This document shows positions 9,916 through 21,559 of a DNA stretch of 64,000 nucleotides, piece after piece (within the stretch, counting starts at the first letter, position 1; every line of letters starts with the position of its first letter). A program made the translations under genes and the position numbers. The DNA lies in the NCBI GenBank assembly GCA_021397835.1, contig JAJFZO010000152.1, positions 232,001-296,000 on the forward strand, in the 5' to 3' direction. The notes under the pieces were generated by a model that saw only the letters and a program-made list of their open reading frames with translations, was not told the DNA's origin and did no database searches. Source of the DNA: Moringa oleifera (Eukaryota; Streptophyta; Magnoliopsida; Brassicales; Moringaceae).

Positions 9916-12900
9916 TTAGAATTTCTCAGAACATCCTGTAGGATTTGGCAAAAAGACATTGCCCGATTTCAGCTTGAAACAAAATGGAAAGACGGGAGAC
10001 AGAAAAGTTTAAATATGACTTACTAGTAGGAAGAACAGGGGTGAGGATATGCCGGATATTCAGCGCCTCAATCAGTGAAAGGATTTCATGATTCCCAGTC
10101 ACCATGAACAGCCTCAGAACTCTCTCTGTTAGCTTTCCAGCTTTCAGTGTTCTCTGCAGATCACAAAAATCAGTCACTACAGGGATGTCATAGAAAAAGA
10201 TTCAAGCCCTGCCCATTATGCAATGAATTGACAATAGAGATGCTGTAGAAAGGCAAGATCGTCATGCCATATCCAAAGTTTTCCATTGAAGTTGAATTAC
10301 TACCCAGAAATTCAACATACTTATATGCAATACACACACATACGTGTATTGATGTACAAACGCAGTGTTTTTATTGATGATGGTGCCTCCATTCCCAAGT
10401 CAAAGCTATGTATGACAATGAAACACACCAGCACAAACATAGACAAAGAGCAAATTCCAGAAACACAACAAAAGCACCATATTACCAAATAACATTACCA
10501 AAAATAAAAAACAAAAAAAAAAAAAAATCTTCGGAAGCAACTGGTATGTTGGTACCAAGATCAAACAACACAGATGCCATCAACTTCAATTCAAAGGCTA
10601 GAGATCCATTAAGCACTAAGCACACAACAAAGTCAAATCACCATTCCAATCCTTCTCTGGCTAAGGAGAAATAGACCTTCAGCTCAGCATGCATAGACAT
10701 AAAACAAAATAATAATGCCTGCACAAGAACTGATGAGACAAGTTTGTAGGAGGGAGATCAAAATTTGACTTGACAAAGGAGGGTCTCTAGTCTCTCATCA
10801 CCCAAACATAGGATGGCCCCACCAAGAATACCAACAAATAAAAGAAAAAGATGGTATAAACAAATGATGAGAATCACAACAAATGTAGACTAAAATGATA
10901 GCATCATATTCCAGAAATTTGCCAACATATGTACACAACAAAAATATTTTGCATAATCAATACAACAAGGAAATGACATATATCAAGTATACTTGCACTA
11001 CCTATGACAGACAGGAGGTCAGCTCAAGGTTCCAAGCAGCCATTCAAAATTTCAAAGGCTAGTCAGAATGCTAAATGTTAAAGAACTTCAATAAAGACAT
11101 TAAGAACGAGAATGGGACCACATAAAGGGCCAAATGTTAGAACATTTACAGAACCTAAATAAAAGGATGAAACTTTAAATTTACTTTCAGTAATTTTCCC
11201 CATGCAAAGGGAAAGAGGTTCACCATGTTTTCAATAGTCCCACATTTGACAGAAACATGTTCAAATTCAACACTTAATTCTCCAACAACACATCCCAATA
11301 CAATTGAAACAATGTGGATAAGCAAATCAATATTCATGCCCCACCTAAAGCATAAAAATTTGGCCCCATTCTTAGCAACAATGTCTATCAAAGTGAGAAG
11401 TCAGACATCTACCTACATAGGGAATTCAAATGAAGCATAAGGTACTGCCTTGAAAATGATGATTTTATTAGAGTTGGAGAAATAAGAAACCATTAAACAT
11501 GTCATAGAATATCAAGTTGGAAGAATACATAAATCACAATAACCTTTATTTTAGCATCTGATAAAATCAATTTTGGGACTGAAAAAGTTGGAAAGAGTTG
11601 TGGCAAGTATGTCAGTTCTAGTTTACAACTTGTCCAAAGGAAAAAGTTCAACCATCTTTTGTACTTCAATTCTAACTGGTTCTCAAACCGGAAAGTGTAT
11701 TTATCGCGATGAGGGTGTGGCAAGGTGAACTGCATAACATCATTAAGATACCATGGACATCCAAACAGAATCTATTTATACAGTTCATCAATTTCCAACT
11801 TGCTATTTCTTGGATTAAAGGAACTTCAGAAAAAGAGTAGCCAATCAACAACAAGGAAATGGAAAAAAAAAAAAAAAGGAATTGAGATAAACGACAACGA
11901 AGAATATGGAGCCAACAACTGAATTCCAATTGACAGATCTAGCATAGTTTAGTCAACCATACAAATTTATAAAGTTCAAGTCAGATGATACATGATACGA
12001 GAATTGAAAGAATTGAAAGTCATATAAATCATTAGCTCAGAAAAGATGGCTGACCTTCAAAAACCAAAATAACTGCACATACCATTCAGATCAAAATAGC
12101 AAAAGTTAAAACTCAAGTACTAACCAGACTCAGGGACTCATGACTTTCCTTGCTGCAACAGTGCATGAATGTCATGTTTCCAGTTCATATTACATAAAAG
12201 ACTAACTATTTCTAATTACAGGAAACAAAAAAGTAGCAAATTACCAATATATTTATTTATTTAAGATCTATTAAAGTAATTGTGCACAAGAATTAGATCC
12301 CCAAAAAACAATTATAGGTTATAATTTAGCTCCTTACATATAAGAACACCACAAGTTAAAATTGGAAAAAGCATGAAATAACAATCATGGTAACTTGAGC
12401 CTATTTTAGAAGTACAAGTACCAGAAGTCAAAGCTTGCAAATGAGCTTAAAGAAAAGGAAAACTGATCACTTGATGGCTCAAAATCAAATGGTGGTGAAA
12501 CAGTCAGCATATGGAAAAAGATCCATCAACTGGACAAACTCACTCCAATCCATTATAAGAGATATGTAGGCTCTCCCATTAACTATGAAACATAAAAGAA
12601 CCCCCCACAATTCGGAAAGAAGTATAAGATCACAGAAAACGATCAATCACATAAAGAGTAAAGCAATGCCCAAAATCATGAATTAAAGAAACCCGTAACA
12701 TATTCTCTTAACTGAAGTTTGACCTTAGACTACAAAGCAATAGATAACTCAATCGACAACTCGAAAGAGAATTTAATAATTCAAACATGAAATGCACCAT
12801 AGAAATCCTCCTCGTCACAATCTAGCTCCAAAACATCCGGATCCTAAATTACTGAACGAACTTAGAAAAATTTTAAGAAATGGAAGCGCACCCCTCAACC

Positions 12901-13183
12901 ATGGAAGAGGAAGCAAGCCAATTGACAGGTCAAATTGAAGCGTACAACGTGATACTAAAATGCACAAAGCCATGCCTAAATCCAGATCCTAAACACAAGA
13001 ACCACAAGGATAAGCATACTAAAAGTAAAGTAAAAGAAATACAACTAGAGAGAAAGGGCAGATGTTTACCAGGAAGAGATCGAGAAGGATGTGATCAGGG
13101 AGAGGAGAGAGGTCAGAGATGTGGGAGAGATTGAGGACAGCGGTATCTATTGTTAGAGAAAGCAAGGATGGCGCGGTTCTCAT
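9916..13183 (-). CDS. Small conserved-looking protein, three exons (87 aa)
   Basis: Joined by splice signals on the minus strand: exon 1 13183-13070 (38 codons; donor G|GTAAAC), exon 2 10153-10024 (acceptor CTGCAG, donor A|GTAAGT), exon 3 9935-9916 (acceptor CCTACAG), ending in TAA. The frame is kept across both junctions. The product starts M-R-T-A-P-S-L-L-S-L and contains D-L-S-P-L-P-D-H-I-L-L-D-L-F, which resembles the start of an F-box. It continues through L-K-A-G-K-L-T-E-R-V-L and ends P-T-R-C-S-E-K-F. I recall a similar small plant protein, sometimes labelled RNI-like, but cannot verify this. Function unknown. The 87-aa length is too short for a complete leucine-rich repeat protein. 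Confidence 0.75.
10154..13069 (-). other. Long intron 1 of the small gene
   Basis: 2,916 bp between donor G|GTAAAC at 13069 and acceptor TGCAG at 10154. It holds only scattered short frames on both strands that look like chance. It might contain an alternative promoter or 5' exon for the downstream RGP5-like gene, but no such element could be shown. Confidence 0.6.
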
Positions 13184-14091
13184 TCATTCATTACTAATTT
13201 ATATCACACCACATAACTTGACAACTCTCTCTATAAAACAAAAATGGATCAGAGAGAGAAGCGGTCCAAGTTTCCCCCCGCTTTCGCAGACTGCATAATC
13301 AAAATCCTAGAGCTGCGGTTTCTCTGTCCTCCGATGATTCCTCCTTTGAGTGCAAGACCAATCCACCTGCGCTTCCGGAGGGATCTCCGCGTGTGAGCCC
13401 TTTTGGCCCAAAAAGTTAGGCATAATCAGAGATTATTCTCATGTTTCTTATTTCAAAATGTAAATAACACTACTAGTGTGTTCACCAATTTTTGGTGTGA
13501 GAGCCTTCCCTCATGGCCCACGAGAAGTTATCAATTCATAATTAACTCTATTGCGTTTCTTCTCTAAAATTTAGCACTATTATTTTGAGGCAGCCATCAC
13601 GATCATTTTTAAAAAGATATATGAAATTGGCTCATATTTGTTCCGGTCCAAAGTCAATTTAGTTTTTAATTCTTTTGTACATCAATGTTTACTTCAATAA
13701 AATGATTCACGAGTTTCAAAAACTAAATAAAGTTGAGAAAAGACATGGATGGTTTGTGAAACACCTAATTGTTTAGAATGCTTAGGAAGATTAAAAAGAA
13801 AAGAAAAAAAAAGGGTTCGATATTCATATGATATGTTATCAGTACACATAAATAAAATAAGTAGAAAAAAATAAGGAATTAATTTTAAAATAAATTATTT
13901 ATTTTATTTTTAAAAATTAGAATTAATTATATTATTTAAGTAAATTTATATGCTTTCAATAAAAAAAATTAATATTTTATAGTTTAATGATTATTATAAT
14001 ATTTAAAAAACAAATAAATGTTACTTAGAAATATATTTTTATAAAATATATTAAATATTGATTTTTTATAATTAATAATTTTTAAGAAGTA
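13184..14091 (-). promoter_or_regulatory. Upstream region of the small gene
   Basis: The first 200 bp upstream of the start codon (13184-13400) are less AT-rich than the surroundings and include pyrimidine-rich stretches, as plant 5' leaders often do. A short upstream ORF of about 15 codons (M-Q-S-A-K-A-G-G) lies at about 13260-13300 on the minus strand. A TATA-like A-T-A-T-A-A-A-T lies within 20 bp of the start codon, too close to be the core promoter. From 13450 on it is AT-rich intergenic DNA. Confidence 0.4.
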
Positions 14092-14389
14092 AATCACTAC
14101 CAAAAAAAAATCTAAAAATAGCGACAAAATATAGTTACAGAGATAATCAGTTACTAAATAATAACAAAATAGAAACAAAATTACAAAAAAAAAATTAACA
14201 TAACGACGAACTAATAACAGATTAATGATATATATTAACAATAAACTTTATGTTTGTTGCTAAAATTATTTTTAATTAATTTTTAATCAATTTAAAAATA
14301 GATTGGCGACCAAATTTGTATCGATCACCAATTAAAGGATTAGCGACCACTGAGCTTCGGTCACTAGCTAGCCAGGGCAGCTTAAGGAC

Positions 14390-14960
14390 ACCCTATGGCC
14401 AATCACCAAGACTACAAGCTTCTGCCTTCAAAGGTAGCCAGGCATAGCCGCCAAGGTAGTAAGCAGGAGGCCTTCGAAGGCGGCCATGCATGGCTACCAA
14501 CTTATTGCCTTCGAAGGCAATAATGTATGACCACCAAGGCAGCAAACTAGCTGCCTTTGAAGGCACCCATGCATGGCCGCCAAGGCAACAAGTTGGCCAC
14601 CTTCGAAGGCAACTATGCATGATCGCCAGCTTGCCACTTTCAAAGGCAGCCGTGCATGGTCGTCAAGGCAATAAGTTGGCAGCCTTCGAAAGGCAGTAAG
14701 GTGGCTGCCTTCGAAGGTAGTCATGGCGACAGCCATGGTAATTACCATGGCGACGACCATGGGAAGTAGCCAAGGCAACCATGCGTAACCGCTAAAGTAG
14801 TAAGCTGGCGACCTTAGAACGCAGCCATGCATGCAATCTGACGACCTACGAAGGCGACCATGCATGGCTACCAACTTACTACCTTTAAAGACAAACATGG
14901 CAAAGACCATGCATGGGTGCCTTCGAAGGTAACCATGGTCGGCTGCATTTGAAAGCATGC
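14390..14960. repeat. GC-rich tandem array inside CACTA element 1
   Basis: About ten irregular copies of a unit of roughly 50-60 bp built on CCATGCATGG, CGCCAAGGCA and CCTTCGAAGG. Each of these is itself palindromic or nearly so, so the array could form many hairpins. It creates open frames on both strands rich in H-G-R-L-R-R-like repeats, which are artefacts. Base composition is sharply different from the AT-rich surroundings. Confidence 0.85.
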
Positions 14961-15411
14961 AAAGGCAGCGAAGGGCCTGGCCTTGGCTTCCTATGAATGG
15001 TACTAGGCAACCGCCTACTTGTTTCTTACCTTTGTGTGCCCAACGACTGGCTCAACGTCAATTGTTGGATTTCATTTCTAGTGATGGTCATTTACTGCCA
15101 TCCCTAGGTCCTCATAAAGGAAAGCCCTAATTTTTTTCCTTTTCCTCGAGCACCGCTCCTTTTCCTTCATTTCTCTTGTTGTTTCTACATATCTGTGTAT
15201 ATAGTTCTCTCTACACCCAGCATCTCGGTCTCCGTCACTTTTCTCCTTCATTTTCTCCACAGTGAACGATCTTTCTCTCTCTAACCAGCATTTCGGGCCT
15301 CTATGACGTGACCGATCAATAAAAATACTCCAACACTCCACCTTTGTCATATGTTCCATACATCACACTAGATAGATATCATATTCATGAAACACGATTC
15401 ACTTTCCAGAT

Positions 15412-15440
15412 GCTTTGGTGGTGAAATGGTAGACACGCGA
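15412..15440 (+). other. Fragment resembling plastid trnL-CAA 5' half
   Basis: 29 bp starting GCTTTGGTGGTGAAATGG and running on to AGACACGCGA. It resembles the first 29 nt of chloroplast tRNA-Leu(CAA), with two apparent differences near the 5' end as I recall that gene. The rest of the tRNA (anticodon arm, T arm) is absent, so it is not a functional tRNA. It lies inside CACTA element 1. Confidence 0.6.
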
Positions 15441-15570
15441 CCTTCTCTACACGAGGTTGCCCTTTTGCTCGATAATTTATGCAAGTAATTGTAAAAATTT
15501 TTATTGATGATATTGATGGTTGAAAAATCTTGTATATAAATATTATGATTAGATTTGGTAATTATAGAAA

Positions 15571-16060
15571 TTATTTAGATGTTAAATAAATTTTGTAGTT
15601 ATTAATTTTACTTTTAATAAATTTGATTTATCTTATATTAGTTAGGTAATCTTTTAATTGGTTGTAATTTAACATAAATATTTTAAATATATTTTTATGA
15701 AATTTAAATTAGTTAGATGTCAATTAAATTTTATAGTTGTTAATTTGATTTGTTAATAAATTTATTTTATGTTAGATTAGTTAGAAAATGATTTAATTAG
15801 TTTGTAATTTAAGACAAATAATTTAAGTAGATTTTTATAAAATTTAAATTAGTTAGACATTAATTAAAATTTGTAATTTGTAATTTTATAGGTTAATTAA
15901 ATTTTTATATTAGATTGATAGGTAATAGTTTAATTAGGTTGTAATTTGAGATAAGCAATTTAATTAGATTTTTTTATAAAATTTAAATTAGTTAGATATT
16001 AATTAAATTTGGTATAAATAATTTAATTAAATTTTTATTAAAAAATTAGATGTTAATTGT
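15571..16060. repeat. About 140-bp AT-rich tandem repeat, 3.4 copies
   Basis: Units begin at 15571, 15709, 15849 and 15989 (periods 138, 140, 140), each opening with TTAGTTAGAT or TTATTTAGAT and a TTAATTAAATTT block. The last copy is partial. The array lies inside the CACTA element between its 5' part and coding remnant. Confidence 0.8.
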
Positions 16061-16121
16061 TAGTATAAATGCAATTATATATTTGTTAAATTAGTTTTTA
16101 ATTTGCAATTTTTTTTTCTAG

Positions 16122-16780
16122 GTACAGGAATGGGGCTTATTGCAAGAGATTCTCAAACAGACTCACACTAAGAAGCCTAATCCTGATGAATTCATAGCGA
16201 GCGTTTTAAAAAAGTAAATATGTGTTTGTTATTTTTAATATTTAATAAGTAACTCTAATTATATCTTTTTTTACTTCACTATTCGGTTTAGCTAATCAAT
16301 AAGTTAACAAAATATTTTATTTATTGTAGGAACGCTTCAAGAAATTAGTTGTCTTGCTTCTTAGCCACAAAAAAAGATCTTTCGATATGCTTGAGGTAGA
16401 CTATAGTAAGCTTGACCACAAGACAATAAGTGAAAAAAAGACGTGTTGAGTATGCGAGCTTAGCAGCCAGCTATTATAGTATTCAGGCGACAGTTTTAGT
16501 AGTGGATGCTCTGTAGATGACATAGCTTTACATGATATGCGCTTTCAAATGAAGGCTATGGAAGAGTAAATAAAGCTAAAGCGTAAGTCTATGAAGGATC
16601 ACATGAAAGAAGAGCATAGGACTTTAGAAGAGAGATTGGATGATGAGGGAGCATGATTGCTTACGCTTTGAGACCGAGTTGCGGCAGCGCTTACAGAGAG
16701 AGATTAATATGAATAATTGCATCTGTATGATGGAGGCTTTCTTTTTAAGAAGCGCACCATTAGCACCGCCTAATAGTTAG
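16122..16780 (+). pseudogene. CACTA-associated protein remnant
   Basis: Short open stretches on the plus strand: V-Q-E-W-G-L-L-Q-E-I-L-K-Q-T-H-T-K-K then, further on, M-K-A-M-E-E and K-D-H-M-K-E-E-H-R-T-L-E-E-R-L, a charged coiled-coil-like stretch. The T-H-T-K-K motif followed by a coiled coil is typical of the Plant_transposase (Ptta/En/Spm) proteins carried by CACTA elements. Many stops show it is dead. Confidence 0.5.
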
Positions 16781-17349
16781 ATATAATTTCTTTTATAAAT
16801 ATTTTATTTGATAAGAACAAAATATAATTTGTATTTATTATTTTTAATGATTTTATCTAATTTTATATTTTTTGTCTAATTATAATTTAAAATTTATTTT
16901 CTTAAAAAATTATTGTGTTAGCAGCTAATTGAGATCTATCACTAAGTAGTTGTTAGTTTAACAATCGATCATAATCAATTTCTAAGAATTAATTTTATTT
17001 TTTAAAAATTTATTATATTAGCGATAGATTATGTTTATCACTAAAAATAGCGACAGACATGAATCGGTCGCTATTTTGTCACTATTTTAATGACATATAG
17101 GAATCAATGATTATTTTAGTTATTGATAAAAATCGGTTGTTATTTTAACGACAGATAGAATTTAGTGACAATTTTAGCAATAGATAGGAATCTATCGCTA
17201 TTTTAGCGACAACCTTTCGTTTATCGCTAATCAATCGCTAAATAGCAACATATATAAAATTTAATTGTTAGTTTTTTTTCACGACAATAATTTTAATAAC
17301 AAAATTTATTTGTCGTTAATAAGTTGCTAAAAATTATTTTGTAATGAAT

Positions 17350-20170
17350 AATAAATTTACATTACCATCAACATAATCATAAGTGATAATGTATAGTCAT
17401 CCATCAATTAAGTTTTAAAGTTATAAACATAAAATAAATTCTAAATAATAAATATAAAATAAATTCTAAATCATAAATATGAAAACAGGAATGATAAAGT
17501 AATAAATTAACTTGACATTTAAAAACATAAATGGCAATAGTAAGAGCCTTTATTTTTCATTTTCATTTCTCAATTCCAAATTCACGTAATATTATTTTTA
17601 TTTTATAATAAAAATTAATAAAAATATAAAATTCAGTCTGCTTTGCCACTTTAATTTCACATTTCTTATCAGTAAATACATTATTAAGTAATTTTTTTAA
17701 TAATTAAATTAATGATAATTATATATATGTATATAACTGTAAACTATACTTGCTTTTTAATTAAAACTCTAAACTTCAATTTGGTTCAACTTTACATTTG
17801 ATCCTTTAATTTGATTGAATTTAAAAGACAACAAAAAAATTAAAATTAAAATAATTCAAATTAAAATCTTGTATAATAAATTTTAACTTCAAATGCAAAG
17901 AAATATTCAAACTACCATCATAAAAAATTTTAGAAATTTTTTTAGTACTAAAAAATATTTTTAAAAAATTTGTACAATGAAAAATTTTAAAAAATGATAA
18001 AAAGCAATTTATGAATTTAAAATTGTTTAAATTAGAGTTATTAATTTAAAATAGAGTGTGAAATTTATTTGAATCATTTTTAGGTATTTCAATTACAAAA
18101 ATGTTCTTAATTTTTTATAGTTAACTTGAATTAAGATTCAATTTAAAATAAATTAATATTTTTAAAGTGAATTTCAAATTAAAGTTTAGAATTCAAATTT
18201 AAAAATTCATTTAAGTTTAATTTTTTTAACATTTATCTTTAATAATTTTTATAGTGATTTAACATCCTAATAAATAATAAATATTTTTAAAAAATTGAAG
18301 GATGTATTTAAGATCTTGATATAGTCTTGTACAATGTGTTAACAAGATCATTATTCTTTAATTTTGGGACTAATTTGTATGTTTATTTATCATTTTCGTT
18401 ATTCCTTAAAAAGGGGAAAAGGTGATTGATCATTACTAGAGCATTGTGAGGATTTATTGAAGTGTGGCTAAATGTTGTGCTCACAAAGGGCCATGTGATG
18501 CTGTGGCCTATCTGCCATATGTTAAGGAATAAAAAGTCTTTTAGGGATTTATGTCTATCATATTGATTTTTAAGTGGTTCAATAATCTTTGACTACACCT
18601 ACGCATCTAAGCTATTCGCTTTAAAATTTTTTACTGTTTTTTCAATTGATGACATGCTTGGATCTATTTAACCAAGATATCACGAACTTATGTTTTTTTT
18701 TTTTTTACCTCTTTTCTAACCTCACAAAAGAATAGAAATTACGAGTAGCAAGTAAACTCTCTCTTAAGAGTGGATGATTACAACCAAAGTTCTCTCTCTT
18801 AGAAGATTGCTTAAGGATATGAAGAACAAGAGCGAGCAAGTGAGAAGATTATAGGAAGAAAATGAAAGCCTAGGTTTTTAGACAATGAATAGTAATGAAA
18901 ATTCATGCCAAAAGGCTTTTTAAAATATTATTCATATTCTTTTTATAAAAATATGATTGTTAGCAACATAAAACACACTTTCAAGGCAAGCGAGACACGT
19001 TTTAAATAATTTGATCAACTTAATTAAGTCGTGTTAGGCAAACTTTTGAAATCTTAATGATTTGGTCAACATGGTCCATAATTCGACTAATCCAAATTAT
19101 AGAGAGAGTATTCAGTTGGCTATTTGGTTGAGTTTGAACATCTTAATATCTCTTTGTACAAATCGATCGAGTCGAATTTATAGTTCACTCTAACCAATTT
19201 GAAGCATTGAATTGAATTGAGCTAATGACTTAGTTTTGTGTATAAAGTTGTGATTTTTAATTTTAAATTCTCCTTAAATCTTAATTTTTTTTTTGTGAAG
19301 TGTTTTGGCTCAAAACCTTGAATGAAAATTTTATAAGTTTTTTTAATTAAAAAATACTATGCAAAAACATGATTTAAGATTTGACCTTAAGCAAAAGTTA
19401 AAGAGTTACATCGATACCTACATGATCCAATTCTAAGTTTTCATTAATCTTCTATTGGTTGATTTTTTTTTTCTTTGATGCATCTATTTTTTGAATCACA
19501 TATTGACTTATACTACATATACTTTGAAAATTATTAGATTCACAAATTGTTATAAAAATATGGATTTCGTAATCACTAGTGATTTCATAAAGCCAACAAT
19601 ATGCAAGTTATAATTTTTTGCCATAATTCTTGTGTTTCATAATCCTTGAAGCTTCTTTAAGCCTCCTACAATAATTTAATTTTTCAGAAAAAAGAGTTTG
19701 AAAGTAGATTAGGCAATAATGTTCAAAATCGATATAAATTAAATTAAAATATTTTTTAAGTTTAAAATAAACTAAAATTTAATATTTATAAATGCATAAA
19801 AGATAGTTTGAAGCAACTTCACTGTTATTTCATTTTACACATTTTGAAAACACTTTGCAAAGAATGGAGACACTTCCCATCGTTGGCCCTCCCATTAACA
19901 AATCAAGGAAAATGCAATCTGATGATCCAATAAAAAAAAAAAAGAAAACTCAAAATCATTTTTATTTTCTTAAAATTCATTTGAAAGATCATGTTACCAT
20001 CAAATAATGATGTTTATTACCTCAGATAAAATCAGACATAAACAGAATCAAAGAAATGATAATCACTACATTGATTTCATCTTTACTACTCCAAAAATCA
20101 ATTCAAAAAACAAAAAAAAAAAAAAACCTTTGATTGTATTCTAAAAACCTCTTTCTTCTTTTTTCCTTTC
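17350..20170. other. AT-rich intergenic DNA, no gene seen
   Basis: No reading frame of gene quality and no terminal repeat pair. Around 18690-18890 a moderately complex segment (GAAATTACGAGTAGCAAG...) may be an old retrotransposon relic, but nothing diagnostic was seen. Confidence 0.5.
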
Positions 20171-21211
20171 ATTTTTATGTCATCTTGGCAGGATCTTAAT
20201 CCCAATTGAAACCTAAAACTCTCACTGTTCTAATAAGAGAACGCACATTATCCATCAAATCATTTTTTATGCCTTTTCTTTATCAAAAGATGATCAAGAC
20301 GGAGAAGACCAATGATCATCTGAAGTCCCTTTTCCCTATTTGATCAGCTAATCTGTCTGATCTTTTCATTTTATTCCTTTTTTGATTTGCTATTCTAATA
20401 GTTATTCTCAATCCAAGAACACACCAAAGCTATTTAAACAATTATCTAACCCCCTCCTGATAGCCCATCGGAAGGATCAAACAGTTAAGTCTGTTTTACA
20501 CAGAACAGTTATCGGCGATCATGTCATATAAGCCCCCGTTGCACTCATCAGGAATCATTCAACAGCGCTCCTAAATCTCATGTCAACATCTCGGAATGGC
20601 TAAGAACAACCACATGGATTCAAATGAACAGAATATCCATACAAAACCGCTTTCACTAGCGCAGATGCGTATGAGCAAGTTGTGATGAATTTTTAATACA
20701 TAGGAACTTCGGTAAATATCAGAAAATGATGAACAGATAGCTACGTTTCTTCTCACCAATTCAGTGTAGCGAAAGAGAGGTAAGGATTTTATCTAAACTG
20801 CATTAAAAAGGCATCACACGAGAAAAACAGAGCCGAAAAGCTTGTTCATCTAAAGTCTTGAATTCTGGTTTCAATCTCTACCAATCATTCGTATATAGTC
20901 TCGAAAATAAATTACAAGATGAAAAATCAAGAAAAGACAAATTAAATACAAGAATGAAAAATCATTCTGGATAGATAACTAACGATCCTCGACAAACAGA
21001 GACTTGCGTCCTTAGCGTGTTTTTCCTTTGAACAATTCGATAGCTAAGATCTTTCTCCAAGTAATGGAGCCTAAGAAAAAATGAAAATGTGTCTGCCTAA
21101 GGCTCTTGAGAGCGTTTCTAGAATCCTAAGAATGCTTAAAAGAAAATTGAGTCGACGATTTAGCCGTGCTTTTCTCTAGAATTCCTGCTCCTCTCTTTTG
21201 AGTGCAGACCT

Positions 21212-21221
21212 CTATTTATAG
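21212..21221 (-). promoter_or_regulatory. Strong TATA box on the minus strand
   Basis: The complement reads TATAAATAGA, inside a near-palindrome CCTCTATAAATAGAGG, matching plant TATA consensus. Predicted transcription would begin about 30 bp to the left and run towards lower coordinates. Confidence 0.55.
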
Positions 21222-21430
21222 AGGTGATTGGCGCGAATTCGCGTTGTTTCGGCATACTTCAGTGCGCATCCCAGGAGTGTGCAGCCATAATTCAAGTTCA
21301 GTCCCAGCGTGGTCAGCCTCTTTCTCTGTCCATCATCCTTTTTCCAGGTCAATGGGTTAGTCGGGTCAGATGACCGGTCAGATCTGATTTCAACAGGACC
21401 GGGCATCTGATCATTGAACAGTGATTAGTT

Positions 21431-21516
21431 CTGCCTGGCTAGGCAGATCAGTGCTGCCTGATCATTTCTGCCTAATAAGGCAGACTAGTACTTGCATTAG
21501 GCAGACTAGTACTTGC
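21431..21516. repeat. CTGCCT/AGGCAG palindromes and 18-bp direct repeats
   Basis: Two palindromes, CTGCCTGGCTAGGCAG (21431-21446) and CTGCCTAATAAGGCAG (21468-21483), followed by two exact copies of AGGCAGACTAGTACTTGC (21478-21495 and 21499-21516). They lie about 210-300 bp upstream of the minus-strand TATA box, where an enhancer array would sit. Confidence 0.8.
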
Positions 21517-21559
21517 TGCCGACTCTTCTACATCAGTTTTTTTGGCTAGAGAAAATTTT

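Larger units (their letters stand above)
14095..17346. mobile_element. CACTA-like (En/Spm) DNA transposon, degenerate
   Basis: Left end CACTACC at 14095; right end GTAATG at 17341-17346, whose complement is CATTAC, one change from CACTAC. AAT flanks both ends (14092-14094 and 17347-17349), the 3-bp duplication expected of CACTA elements. Both subterminal regions are packed with short motifs such as TAGCGAC and TCGCTAT in both orientations, typical of transposase-binding arrays. The 3,252-bp element carries only remnants of coding sequence. The TIRs have drifted, so the exact ends rest on the CACTA motif plus duplication. Confidence 0.75.
20170..21535 (-). promoter_or_regulatory. LTR- or promoter-like unit reading leftwards
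   Basis: Read on the minus strand it starts TGATGTAGAAGAGTC (an LTR-like TG start at 21535), passes an array of short repeats and palindromes (21431-21516), then a strong TATA box at 21212-21221, and then a leader of about 1 kb without long frames. This resembles the LTR/leader of a retroelement, but no matching second LTR, primer site or coding region was found. The left limit is a guess. Confidence 0.4.

Noticed and set aside
10286..10674. Two overlapping plus-strand frames
   Set aside because: Lie in the inferred long intron, with low-complexity K/N/T-rich translations.
12880..13134. Plus-strand 84-codon frame
   Set aside because: It overlaps exon 1 of the minus-strand small gene; the minus strand has the splice signals and the plausible protein.
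14494..14958. 154-codon frame on the minus strand
   Set aside because: Generated by the GC-rich tandem array of CACTA element 1; repetitive H/G/R-rich peptide with no independent support.
14390..14960. Regularly spaced repeats that might suggest a CRISPR array
   Set aside because: Units are contiguous and degenerate with no unique spacers, and the genome is a plant's.
15078..15359. 93-codon minus-strand frame rich in K/E/R
   Set aside because: Complement of a pyrimidine-rich leader-like stretch inside the CACTA element; no recognised domain.
15412..15440. Functional tRNA gene
   Set aside because: Only the 5' 29 nt resemble tRNA-Leu; no anticodon stem, T arm or 3' acceptor strand follows.
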